In this document: piece after piece, positions 8,119 through 16,918 of the stretch
Layout: the number at the start of each line of letters is the position of its first letter
Position numbering within the stretch: position 1 is the stretch's first letter
Origin: a candidate division WS1 bacterium
GTDB lineage: Bacteria; Armatimonadota; Zipacnadia; Zipacnadales; UBA5352
Direction of reading: 5' to 3'
Assembly: GCA_012522765.1 (NCBI GenBank)
Contig: JAAYJW010000434.1
Coordinates: 1 to 33,124, forward strand
Length of the DNA: 33,124 bases
Translations under genes and position numbers: made by a program
The notes under the pieces: generated by a model
Told to the model about the DNA's origin: nothing
What the model saw: only the letters and a program-made list of their open reading frames with translations
Databases searched by the model: none

Positions 8119-9626
8119 GGCTCGATCTCCGCCGCCATCGCTTCCGACGGATAGTCGAGGCGCAGCAGGGGGATACGATGCACTCCGAGTCGTTCTACGT
8201 GAGACGCGATCTCCTGCAGGATCTCCGGGGCCGGACTGTCGCCCGGGTTGCGCGGGATCAACCACATCCGTCCGCTCTCTGGCCAGACGCGCATTGCTTC
8301 CGCTGTGATAGCCCCGCGATCCGTTATCTCACGCGACAGGCCCACCACCGGAAGCGGGCCTCGGTAGTAGCGCCGCACGAGGTCGGGGATCCACCGATCG
8401 TCAATCGCCAGTATCACGTCGCCCTGTCTTCCCTGCTGCTCGACGACCGCGATCACGCTCTTCCAGTCAGGGCGGTGCGTCTCCGTGTAGCAGCGCCACA
8501 CTCCGGCGACACAGAGGAAGAGGACAACAAGCCCCAGTGCGACTCCCGCCAATACGCGGCGCCGCCACAGGCCGACGATTGCCGCCCCGCATGCCACCGC
8601 CACCGGAATCATCGTCACGTTCGGGACCTTGATGCCCACCCAGAAGTTCGCGACTTCCGCCATGGCTGCCATCAGCAGCACCGGGAGCAGCAGCATCCCC
8701 AGCACCCACCAGAGTGCCCGCGGGTCACCGGCCTTCATCTCCCTGCGCCGCCACAGCCACAACACAATCACGAAGGACGCGATGGTGGTGGCCAGCGCGA
8801 GGACCCCAACCGGCGTCATTATCAGCGTGTTGCCGAACGGGCGGCCAAAGACGCCCACGATTGAGATCAACTGCGCTCGCTCGGGAAACCAGCCCGTCTC
8901 GCTCGCGGCAAGCTGATGGTTGAGGATCACGCTGATCCACGGGACGAAGCCGATGGTGGCGAGCGCTATGCCGGGCATCATCTGCAGCAGGTGCGCTCGC
9001 TGCCGCCGATCACCGGCCGCGAGGGCAAGGGCAGTAAGCACCGCGGCGGCCAGCGCCACCGCACCCCAGTAGTGGATCCACGGCAGCACCAGCGCGGTAG
9101 CCGCAAAGCCGACAGTCGCAGCACGGTCGCGGCGGCGGGAGATCCGGATCGCGAAATACCACATGAGGATGATCGCGAGGGTCAGTAGCGTGTAGCTGCG
9201 GGCCTCCTGCGAGAACAGCACGCTGGTGGGCATTGCGGCCATCGTGAACGCCGCCACGAGGCCCGTCACCGCGCCGAACAGTTGGCGGCCGACCAGGAAG
9301 ATGGCCGGAACCGCCGCTGTGCCGAGGACAACCGAAAGCGATCTCACAGCCGCGTCGGACGATCCGAACGCCCTCTGCCAGAGATGCAGCAGGAGGTAGT
9401 AGCCCGGCGGGTGCGTGTCAAGCTGCGCCGCCATCTCGACAACATCGGCAATTGTGGGTTGCGTGCTGATGATGGTGCTGACTATCTCGTCAAACCAGAG
9501 GTACTCGTCGGCCACGCTGTACGCCCTGAGACCCGCACCCAGAGCCGTCGCGATCAGCAGGAGGATGACCACGAGGCGATGCCCTGGCTCCCGCTCACTG
9601 ACCGGCTCAACGTGGCCATCACTCAT
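8115..9626 (-). CDS. GT39/ArnT-like membrane glycosyltransferase, paralogue of the adjacent gene
   Basis: Multi-TM; LRAYSVADEYLWFDEIVS, LDTHPPGYYLLLHLWQRAFGSSDAAVRSLSV closely parallels the 6610..8118 product. Start taken as MSDGHVEP at 9626. Confidence 0.85.
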   Translation of the reverse strand: MSDGHVEPVSEREPGHRLVVILLLIATALGAGLRAYSVADEYLWFDEIVSTIISTQPTIADVVEMAAQLDTHPPGYYLLLHLWQRAFGSSDAAVRSLSVVLGTAAVPAIFLVGRQLFGAVTGLVAAFTMAAMPTSVLFSQEARSYTLLTLAIILMWYFAIRISRRRDRAATVGFAATALVLPWIHYWGAVALAAAVLTALALAAGDRRQRAHLLQMMPGIALATIGFVPWISVILNHQLAASETGWFPERAQLISIVGVFGRPFGNTLIMTPVGVLALATTIASFVIVLWLWRRREMKAGDPRALWWVLGMLLLPVLLMAAMAEVANFWVGIKVPNVTMIPVAVACGAAIVGLWRRRVLAGVALGLVVLFLCVAGVWRCYTETHRPDWKSVIAVVEQQGRQGDVILAIDDRWIPDLVRRYYRGPLPVVGLSREITDRGAITAEAMRVWPESGRMWLIPRNPGDSPAPEILQEIASHVERLGVHRIPLLRLDYPSEAMAAEIEP

Positions 9627-10377
9627 CCGTGTGCCGCCTCGGTCCGAATCCGACCCGCTCCCGAGCCAGCAGGCGCAGCGTCTGTGCCACGGTCCGGCGC
9701 ACATTCATCTTGCTCGCGCCAACCTTCTGATCGTACCGCAGGATCATCGGCACCTCGTCCATGATGACGTTGAGACGAGCGAAGCGCAGCAGCAGCTCAA
9801 CCTGGCAGGCAAAGCCCTGCTCGGTGATGAGATTGTCGCCCCAGAGGCGAATGGCCTCACGTACCACCGCGGCTCGGTAGGCGCGGTAGCCGCAGGTGTA
9901 GTCGCGCACTCCCGGAATCGGGAACGTGATGCGAAAGAGCACCCCCGCGCCCCAGCTCATGAACTGCCTGAAGCCGACCAGGCCCAGCACCCTTGCGCCG
10001 GGCTGATAGCGCGAGGCGATGATGATGTCGCGCCCCTCGCGGATCGACCGCACCATGCGAGGGATCAGCCCCGGCAGATGCGTGTTGTCGCCATCCATAG
10101 TGACGATGATGTCGTCATCGGCGGCTTCGGCGACTGCAGTGGTGAGGCAGGTCCGCATTGCCGCGGCGAGTCCCATGTTGCGCTCATGGGGCACGAGGGT
10201 AACCGGATAGCGTCGGGCCCTGTCTGCGATCTCGGCGGCTGTGTCGTCGGTGCTGCCGTCATCAACCACCAGTACGCGATATTCGAAATGCTCGGCCCTC
10301 ATCGCCGCGTCAATGTTGTCGAGCAACGCACCGATGGCTCCCTCTTCATTGTAGGCCGGAACTGCGAACAGCAACAT
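9619..10377 (-). CDS. Glycosyltransferase family 2 (dolichol/polyprenyl-phosphate mannosyltransferase-like)
   Basis: MLLFAVPAYNEEGAIGALLDNI, VLVVDDGSTDDTAAE, TMDGDNTHLPGLIPRM, RYQPGA motifs; GGGGGGACC precedes ATG 10377. Confidence 0.92.
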   Translation of the reverse strand: MLLFAVPAYNEEGAIGALLDNIDAAMRAEHFEYRVLVVDDGSTDDTAAEIADRARRYPVTLVPHERNMGLAAAMRTCLTTAVAEAADDDIIVTMDGDNTHLPGLIPRMVRSIREGRDIIIASRYQPGARVLGLVGFRQFMSWGAGVLFRITFPIPGVRDYTCGYRAYRAAVVREAIRLWGDNLITEQGFACQVELLLRFARLNVIMDEVPMILRYDQKVGASKMNVRRTVAQTLRLLARERVGFGPRRHTDE

Positions 10378-10423
10378 GACAGGTCCCCCCCATGATGGTG
10401 TTGGGTGGGTCAATGGTGCGAAA

Positions 10424-10789
10424 TCAGCCACGCATCATTCGTGCGGCGATGATGCTGCATGCTTCCAGTACCTCGATGCCCGCGTTTTCGAGCTTCTGCC
10501 GAAGCTCCACGCTGCCGGCGCCGGGGTTCAGATAGACCTGCGCTATCCCCTTCTCGATGATCTTGTCGGCGATCCTCATCCCCAGCGGCGGCGGGACATA
10601 CATCGTCGCCACCTGCACCTCCCCGGGGATGTCGAGAATAGTGGGATAGGCCGTCAGCCCCTCGATCTGCTCCTCACGCGGATTCACGGGATAGACCGTC
10701 CATCCGGCCTCCTGCCACGCCCGCACGGCCATATTACCGTACTTGGCCGGGTCGGCGGACGCGCCTACCACGGCGATTGTTTCTCGCAT
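10424..10789 (-). CDS. CoA-binding domain protein (YccU-like)
   Basis: MRETIAVVGASADPAKYGNMAV...GWTVYPVNPREEQIEGLTAYPTILDIPGEVQVATMYVPP; typical of the small CoA-binding family. Confidence 0.9.
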   Translation of the reverse strand: MRETIAVVGASADPAKYGNMAVRAWQEAGWTVYPVNPREEQIEGLTAYPTILDIPGEVQVATMYVPPPLGMRIADKIIEKGIAQVYLNPGAGSVELRQKLENAGIEVLEACSIIAARMMRG

Positions 10790-10827
10790 CGCGGCTGACT
10801 CCCATTCGTGAGACGCACACCGTCGGC

Positions 10828-10856
10828 TTGACTACGACACCCGGCGGCGGTACAAT
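10828..10856 (+). promoter_or_regulatory. Sigma70-type promoter
   Basis: TTGACT (10828-10833), 17-bp spacer, TACAAT (10851-10856). Confidence 0.7.
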
Positions 10857-10899
10857 TGAACGTGACTGCTCTCGTCGCAAACTGCCGGGAGGCGCACAG

Positions 10900-11019
10900 G
10901 TGACGTGCCCGAAATGTCGCGTGGCCATGAAAGAGCAGCGGGGCGTTCATCATGGCCAGCGCAAATTCAGATGTCCCAGGTGTGGCAAGACCCGCATGAA
11001 GCGGCACCGGGAACGCTAA
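10900..11019 (+). CDS. 39-aa zinc-ribbon small protein
   Basis: GTG start with GGGAGG RBS at 10887-10892; MTCPKCRVAMKEQRGVHHGQRKFRCPRCGKTRMKRHRER has CPxC...CPxC spacing; flanked by promoter and terminator. Confidence 0.65.
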   Translation: MTCPKCRVAMKEQRGVHHGQRKFRCPRCGKTRMKRHRER

Positions 11020-11056
11020 CCGCCCGCTGCTTCGCCATCTTCGCGGGCGGTTCCTT
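11018..11056 (+). terminator. Rho-independent-like terminator
   Basis: Perfect 10-bp stem aaccgcccgc (11018-11027) / gcgggcggtt (11043-11052) followed by a weak T-rich tail ccttc. Confidence 0.7.
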
Positions 11057-11203
11057 CATGAGGTCATGACAATATGATGGGCCGGACTCCGAACAGCGGA
11101 TGATCGGCCTGCCCGCCTGCAGCGGCTGCGTAGCACAACTGCCGCCGCAGATCGTCGGGACGACTGGTATCGGGTTTGTTGCTCCTGATGGGGAGACGGA
11201 TGA

Positions 11204-11461
11204 ATGAGTGCTGACGATCTGAGGCCCGAAACGCCAAAGCAGGATGGCCGCGGCTGGACTCGCACCGTGCTATTGATGGCGGTGCCGCTCATGCTCGTAT
11301 GGGCGGCCGCCTTCTGGGTGACGGGGCTGCTGTGGTGGAGCCCCCGAGAAGATGCCGTGGAGCAGTCGCCACCGCCCGCACCTCCCGCGATAGAGGCCAC
11401 AGATGCCACGACGATCGATCTTGAGCGATACACACGCGCGCGCCCGACATGGCAGCCGTGA
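11204..11461 (+). CDS. Hypothetical single-pass membrane protein
   Basis: 85 aa; one hydrophobic segment TVLLMAVPLMLVWAAAFWVTGLLWW followed by a Pro-rich tail; GGGGAGA upstream of ATG. Confidence 0.55.
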   Translation: MSADDLRPETPKQDGRGWTRTVLLMAVPLMLVWAAAFWVTGLLWWSPREDAVEQSPPPAPPAIEATDATTIDLERYTRARPTWQP

Positions 11462-11506
11462 TCGGCAGTAGACGAACTCTCGCAGCATGATTGGCAGCAG
11501 CGTTAT

Positions 11507-12802
11507 ATGAGCCTTAAGCGGATCAGTGTCATCGGCGCTGGAGTCGCAGGATGCGCCGCGGCGATATCCGCCGCGGCACGTGGCGCGGACGTGCTTCTCT
11601 ACGAGCAGCGCCCCCTCCGGTCAACACCAGTGCACACCACCGGGATACCGGCGGAACTCTGTGGCGGTGGCGACTTCGGCGCGGAGGAGACGGATCGCGC
11701 CGGTGGGCTGCTCAATGCGGAACTGCGTGAGCTTGTCCCCTCGCTGTCCTCCTGCATCGACGCCGCGCGCATGGGAGAGCACACGCTGCTGGTCGCCCGC
11801 GAGGCTTTCTCGCAGGCGGTCCGTGATCTCGTGGAAGCCTCGCCCCGGATTGAGTTGCGCGAAGAGCACGTTGCCGCACTTCCCGACGGGCCGGTGGTCA
11901 TCGCCAGCGGTCCGGCCACCTGGTCTCCGCTGGCGCGAGCGATCCATGCCGCATCGGGAGCGCCCTTCGTCTTCTCCTACTGCGGGCGCCCGCCACTGAT
12001 CGCCGCGGACAGCGTTGATCTCTCGGAAGCTCTCTTCGTGCCGCCCTACCCGGGGGCCGAGCCGACGATCTTCCTGCCGCTGAGTGATGACGAGGTGGCG
12101 GGTCTTGCACGGCTGATCGCTTCGGGGGCCAGGGACCACCCGGCGGGCCTCGAGCCGCAGATGGTCCTGGCGGATGAGCAAGTGCCCGTGGAGAGATTGG
12201 CCGCCGACGCTGATGAACTGGCCTCAACGATCCTGCGCGGGCCCCGGGGACCGCAGGTGCAGACGGAAGGGCCGGCGCTTTGTCTGGTGCCTGATGACCC
12301 CGAGCAGAGCGCATTCCACCTGCAGGGGCTTTGCACGTCGCTGACCACAGCCGCTCAGCAGAGCGCGCTTGCGGCGGTCGCGGCGCTGTCGGAGGTTCGC
12401 GTGCTGCGCCCGGGGCTGATCCATCGCACGCCATGGCTGGCCGGGCGCGAGGCGACGCTCTCGAGCCTGGAGCTCGAGCGGCTCTCTCGTGTGCTGCTGG
12501 CAGGAACGCTTACCGGCGCGTGGGGCTACCTCGAGGCGATGGCCACCGGCGCCGTCGCGGGCGTGGGTGCGGCATCTCTGGCAGACGGGCGCAGCCCATT
12601 GCCGCCGCCGCCCGATAGCATGACCGGAGCCCTCTGCTACGCCATCGCGAGGCGGGAGCCGCAGGGCGACAGCAGGATGCTGCGCGCAAACTTCGGCATG
12701 CTGCCCGAACGGCCGCAGGATGAGGGTATGTCGAAGACCGAACGCCGCAGGGGGCAGATAGAGCGGGCGCTGAACGCGATGCGCGAGTACGCCGGCCGCT
12801 GA
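11507..12802 (+). CDS. trmFO: Divergent TrmFO/Gid family FAD-dependent protein
   Basis: VIGAGVAGCAAA FAD motif, RPLRSTPVHTTGIPAEL, RVLLAGTLTGAWGYLEAMATGAVAG, RANFGMLPE match TrmFO blocks; directly upstream of xerC-hslV-hslU as in Bacillus. Confidence 0.8.
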   Translation: MSLKRISVIGAGVAGCAAAISAAARGADVLLYEQRPLRSTPVHTTGIPAELCGGGDFGAEETDRAGGLLNAELRELVPSLSSCIDAARMGEHTLLVAREAFSQAVRDLVEASPRIELREEHVAALPDGPVVIASGPATWSPLARAIHAASGAPFVFSYCGRPPLIAADSVDLSEALFVPPYPGAEPTIFLPLSDDEVAGLARLIASGARDHPAGLEPQMVLADEQVPVERLAADADELASTILRGPRGPQVQTEGPALCLVPDDPEQSAFHLQGLCTSLTTAAQQSALAAVAALSEVRVLRPGLIHRTPWLAGREATLSSLELERLSRVLLAGTLTGAWGYLEAMATGAVAGVGAASLADGRSPLPPPPDSMTGALCYAIARREPQGDSRMLRANFGMLPERPQDEGMSKTERRRGQIERALNAMREYAGR

Positions 12803-12850
12803 ACCGAGTGCTGATGTCGAACCGTCTCCGCTGCAGTGAAGGAATAGATA

Positions 12851-13825
12851 ATGCACGCCGGATGGCAGGATGACTTTCTCAGGTACCTCACCGACGTCCG
12901 CAGGCTCTCCCCGAACACAGTGGAGGCCTACGCCAATGACGTCAACCAGTTCGCCGACTACCTCGCCGCCAACTGGGGCGAGGACCGCGCGTACAACTGG
13001 TCGGCGGTGAGCTACCGCACGATCCGCGGCTTCCTCGCCGACCTTTCGCAGCGACACTACAGCCGCGCCAGCATGGGGCGCAAACTCGCCGCGCTGCGCA
13101 CATTCTTCCGCTACCTGCTCACCGAGAACGCGGTGACGCAGAACCCGGCGGCCGTCGCGCCCACTCCGCGGCAGGAGCAGCATCTGCCGGAGTATCTCTA
13201 TGCCGAAGAGGTCGAGCAGTTTCTCTCCGCCCCGGATGAGAATACCGCACTCGGCGAGCGAGACCGCGCCATCCTCGAACTGCTCTATGCCACGGGTGTG
13301 CGGGTCAGTGAGCTTGTCGCGATGGACGTGGACGCGCTTGACTTCGAGCAGCGGCAGGTCCGTGTCATCGGCAAGGGCAATCGCGAGCGCGTGGTGCTGA
13401 TGGGCGATCGTGCTATCGCTGCCCTGAGGCGCTACCTCGCGAGCGGGCGGAAAGAGCTTCTGCGCCGGGCACAATCGCCCGACGAGTCTGCCGTCTTCCT
13501 CAACAAAAGCGGCGGGCGTCTCAGCGTCCGCGGCGTGCAGCAGCGCGTTCATCGCTACGTCCTTGAAACCGCCGCGAGCAGCCGCATCACGCCACACGCG
13601 ATGCGGCATACCTTCGCCACGCACATGCTCGACGGTGGCGCGGACCTGCGTGCGATCCAGGCGCTGCTGGGCCACAAGTCGCTTAGCACCGTCGGCATCT
13701 ACACCCATCTGACAACCGAGCGAATGAAGCAGGTCTACGCGGCGGCACATCCACTGGCCGATGATGCCGGGCCGGAGGAGTCCCCGCCTGGGGGGCGAAG
13801 GCGCGTAACGGAGGATGAGCAATGA
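12851..13825 (+). CDS. xerC: Tyrosine recombinase XerC
   Basis: Phage-integrase catalytic residues [39 protein letters not shown]-like N-terminal domain. Confidence 0.93.
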   Translation: MHAGWQDDFLRYLTDVRRLSPNTVEAYANDVNQFADYLAANWGEDRAYNWSAVSYRTIRGFLADLSQRHYSRASMGRKLAALRTFFRYLLTENAVTQNPAAVAPTPRQEQHLPEYLYAEEVEQFLSAPDENTALGERDRAILELLYATGVRVSELVAMDVDALDFEQRQVRVIGKGNRERVVLMGDRAIAALRRYLASGRKELLRRAQSPDESAVFLNKSGGRLSVRGVQQRVHRYVLETAASSRITPHAMRHTFATHMLDGGADLRAIQALLGHKSLSTVGIYTHLTTERMKQVYAAAHPLADDAGPEESPPGGRRRVTEDEQ

Positions 13826-14382
13826 CACGGTCAACAACAATCGTCGTGGTGCGCCGCGACGGTCAGACAGCGATGGCGGGCGACGGGCAGGTGAGCATTG
13901 ATGACACCATCGTCAAGGGCACGGCGCAGAAGGTGCGGCCGATGTATGATGGCGAGGTGCTCGTCGGCTATGCCGGAGCCGCCGCTGATGCCCTCGCGCT
14001 CTTCGAGCGCCTCGAGGAGAAGCTGGATGAATACAACGGGAACCTGCCACGGGCGGCGCTGGAGCTTGTGAAGCAGTGGCGCACCGACAGGGTCCTCCGC
14101 CAGCTTGAGGCGCTGCTGCTGGTGGCCGATGAGGAGCAGACCTACCTGATCTCCGGCAACGGCGACATGATCGTGCCCGACGACGCCGTGATGGCGATCG
14201 GTTCGGGTGGCAGCTATGCCCTCGCCGCTGCCAAGGCGCTCCTGCGCAATACCGAAATGTCCGCGCGCGAGATTGCCGAGAAGGCGCTGGGTATCGCCGG
14301 AGAGATCTGCGTCTTCACCAATCAGACAATTACGCTGCATGTGCTGCCGCCGGAGGAAGACGACAAGCAGGACGAGGCGTAG
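13822..14382 (+). CDS. hslV: ATP-dependent protease peptidase subunit HslV
   Basis: [35 protein letters not shown]; start overlaps the xerC stop (ATGA). Confidence 0.96.
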   Translation: MTRSTTIVVVRRDGQTAMAGDGQVSIDDTIVKGTAQKVRPMYDGEVLVGYAGAAADALALFERLEEKLDEYNGNLPRAALELVKQWRTDRVLRQLEALLLVADEEQTYLISGNGDMIVPDDAVMAIGSGGSYALAAAKALLRNTEMSAREIAEKALGIAGEICVFTNQTITLHVLPPEEDDKQDEA

Positions 14383-14426
14383 GACACGCTCCGCGCACAC
14401 AGCGTTGATGACAGGAGACAATCGCG

Positions 14427-15866
14427 ATGTTCAGACCCGAAAGTGACGTCCCCAGCCTCAGCAGTGAGATGACGCCGCGCGAGATCGTGGCGGCACTCGA
14501 TCGCTTTATCGTCGGGCAGGATGACGCCAAGCGCGCGGTCGCCGTGGCGCTACGCAACCGCGTTCGGCGCCGGCACATCCCCGAAGACCTGCGCGATGAG
14601 GTGATCCAGAAGAACATCCTCATGATCGGACCGACGGGAGTGGGGAAGACCGAGATCGCCCGGCGCCTCGCGCAGCTTGCGAAGGCCCCGTTCGTAAAGG
14701 TCGAGGCAACCAAGTTCACCGAGGTCGGCTATGTCGGCCGGGACGTGGATTCGATCGTCCGCGATCTAGTGGACATCGCCTACCGCATGGTCGAGAAGGA
14801 GCATATCGGCCGCGTCCGACCGGAGGCCGAGAAGCGGGCCAACGAGCGGCTGCTCGAGGAACTGGCCGGTGGCGAACCGGAGCCCGACTTCCCGTGGATG
14901 GTCCCCGGCGGCGGTGGCCGTGAGGAGAGCGCCGAGGAGGCCTCCGCCCGCTTTGAGCGGGAGCAACGGCAGCGCGATCAGCACAACAAAGTGCTGGAGT
15001 ACACTCGACGCCGCCTCGATGCCGGTGAGCTCGAGAACGAGGAAGTCGAGGTTGAGATGGAGGAGAGCCCGTCGATGCAGAACCTGCAGATCTTCTCCCC
15101 GCAGGGCATGGAGGAGATGGGCTTCAACATGCAGGAGATGCTCGGCAACATCTTCCCCTCGCAGACCACCACGCGCCGCATGACCGTGGCCCAGGCACGC
15201 GAGATGATGATCGAGCAGGAGGCCCAGCGCCTCGTGGATGCGCAGGCGATTGCCGCGGAAGCCATTGACCGCACCGAGCAGTCCGGCATCGTCTTCCTAG
15301 ACGAGCTTGACAAGGTGGCCGGTCGCGAGTCAGGCCACGGCCCGGACGTCTCCCGCGAGGGTGTGCAGCGCGACATCCTCCCGATCATCGAGGGCTCGAC
15401 CGTGCAGACGAAGTACGGGCCCTGCGACACCTACCACATACTCTTCATCTGCGCGGGCGCCTTCCACGTATCCAGCCCGTCCGACCTCATCCCCGAACTC
15501 CAGGGCCGCCTGCCGATCCGCGTCGAACTCGACAGCCTCACCGGCGATGAGTTCCGCCGCATCCTCGTGGAGCCGGAGAACTCGCTGGTGCGGCAGTACA
15601 CGGAACTGCTCGCGACCGAGGGCGTGAGGATATCCTTCTCCGAAGAGGCGCTCGATGAGATCGCCGAACTCGCCCAGGAGGTAAACGATACCACCGAGAA
15701 CATCGGGGCGCGCAGGCTCTACACGCTGATGGAGCGCCTGCTCGAGGAGCTTTCCTTCGAGGCGCCCGAGGTCACCGGACAGACCATCGCCATAGACCTC
15801 GGATACGTGCAGTCGCAGCTCAAGGACCTCGCCGGCGACGAGGACCTGAGCCGCTACATGCTGTAA
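14427..15866 (+). CDS. hslU: ATP-dependent protease ATPase subunit HslU
   Basis: Walker [40 protein letters not shown], Walker [12 protein letters not shown]-terminal DLSRYML. Confidence 0.97.
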   Translation: MFRPESDVPSLSSEMTPREIVAALDRFIVGQDDAKRAVAVALRNRVRRRHIPEDLRDEVIQKNILMIGPTGVGKTEIARRLAQLAKAPFVKVEATKFTEVGYVGRDVDSIVRDLVDIAYRMVEKEHIGRVRPEAEKRANERLLEELAGGEPEPDFPWMVPGGGGREESAEEASARFEREQRQRDQHNKVLEYTRRRLDAGELENEEVEVEMEESPSMQNLQIFSPQGMEEMGFNMQEMLGNIFPSQTTTRRMTVAQAREMMIEQEAQRLVDAQAIAAEAIDRTEQSGIVFLDELDKVAGRESGHGPDVSREGVQRDILPIIEGSTVQTKYGPCDTYHILFICAGAFHVSSPSDLIPELQGRLPIRVELDSLTGDEFRRILVEPENSLVRQYTELLATEGVRISFSEEALDEIAELAQEVNDTTENIGARRLYTLMERLLEELSFEAPEVTGQTIAIDLGYVQSQLKDLAGDEDLSRYML

Positions 15867-15942
15867 AGGCGGCACAGCGCATGAGGAGGGGTCGCACGAG
15901 GGACATCCGCGGGGTGGATCTCCCGAGTTCGACCCACTGCTC

Positions 15943-16875
15943 TCACGTCAGCGACGCATACAGCGTCAGCGCGCCGAGCAACAGGTACACCGCACCGATG
16001 ATGCTCTTGAGTCCCTGCGCGGGGATCACCCGCACGGTGGCCGCTGCAAAGAGTGACGCCACTATACCGCCGACCAGCAGTGAAGCGGTCAGCACCCACG
16101 GCATCTGCGCGCCGTAAATCACATAGCCGACGATGCCGCCGACGCAACTGAGCGCCTCCGCCAGTGCCGTCACCGCGATCGCATGCCGCATCGTGTCGCC
16201 GATCACCATCTGCCCGGCGACGATCAGCGGCCCGTAGCCTCCGCCCATGAAGCCCTTGTTCGCGCCCGCCAGCAGCCCCAGGACCGCTGCGCGCCACCAT
16301 GAGAATTTCAGCCGGATGTGCCGTGCGACGAAGATCACCACGCCCATGACGAGGATCACCGCGCCGACAGCGCCGTCGAGGGTCCGCTCCGGGAGTGAGA
16401 TGGCCACCGTGGCGGCTATGAATCCGCCGGCGATGCCCATCGCACCGAGCAGCATCGCGAGGCGAAAGTGCGGGCTGCCAAGCTCGAGGTCAGCGTTCCC
16501 AAGGGCGTGATGCGCGATGGAGGCGATACCGCCCGCCACAAGTTGCTGCAGCAGCACGGCCACAACAACCTGCCGGGCCGGAAAGCCGAGCATGATGAGG
16601 AGAGCGCTGAGGGTGGTGCCGTAGCCCATCCCGAGCGTGGCGTCCACGTATTGCGCTGCAAAGGACAGCGCCGCGGGCAGGGCATAGTCGCCGATTGTGC
16701 GATCCTCGCGCACCTGCGGCACGTCAATCCCACCGACGATCGTCAGGTACGCCGCGAAGCCCATCACGCCCACGATCGACGCGATCCACAGGCCGGTCAG
16801 AAAGCGCCTGATCGTACGCGAAGAGGGATCGGTGAGCCGATCCCTCATGCGCACTACGAGATGTCTCCGCCTCAC
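15943..16875 (-). CDS. Sulfite exporter TauE/SafE family permease
   Basis: Multi-TM; DATLGMGYGTTLSALLIMLG and GANKGFMGGGYGPLIVAGQM repeats typical of TauE/SafE; GTG start with GGAGGAGG RBS. Confidence 0.85.
   Translation of the reverse strand: MRRRHLVVRMRDRLTDPSSRTIRRFLTGLWIASIVGVMGFAAYLTIVGGIDVPQVREDRTIGDYALPAALSFAAQYVDATLGMGYGTTLSALLIMLGFPARQVVVAVLLQQLVAGGIASIAHHALGNADLELGSPHFRLAMLLGAMGIAGGFIAATVAISLPERTLDGAVGAVILVMGVVIFVARHIRLKFSWWRAAVLGLLAGANKGFMGGGYGPLIVAGQMVIGDTMRHAIAVTALAEALSCVGGIVGYVIYGAQMPWVLTASLLVGGIVASLFAAATVRVIPAQGLKSIIGAVYLLLGALTLYASLT
16823..16846 (-). promoter_or_regulatory. Perfect 10-bp stem / 4-nt loop hairpin in the 5' coding region of the TauE/SafE gene
   Basis: gagggatcgg-tgag-ccgatccctc. 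Confidence 0.6.
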
Positions 16876-16918
16876 TGGCCTCCTCCATCCCCGTTACGTC
16901 ATGCGGCAACCGCAGTTG

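Noticed and set aside
12224-13840. 538-aa minus-strand ORF opposite trmFO and xerC
   Set aside because: Antisense to well-recognised xerC/trmFO frames; low-complexity shadow translation.
15905-15940. tRNA T-loop-like string ctcccgagttcgaccc after hslU
   Set aside because: No matching T-stem, anticodon arm or acceptor stem could be built around it.
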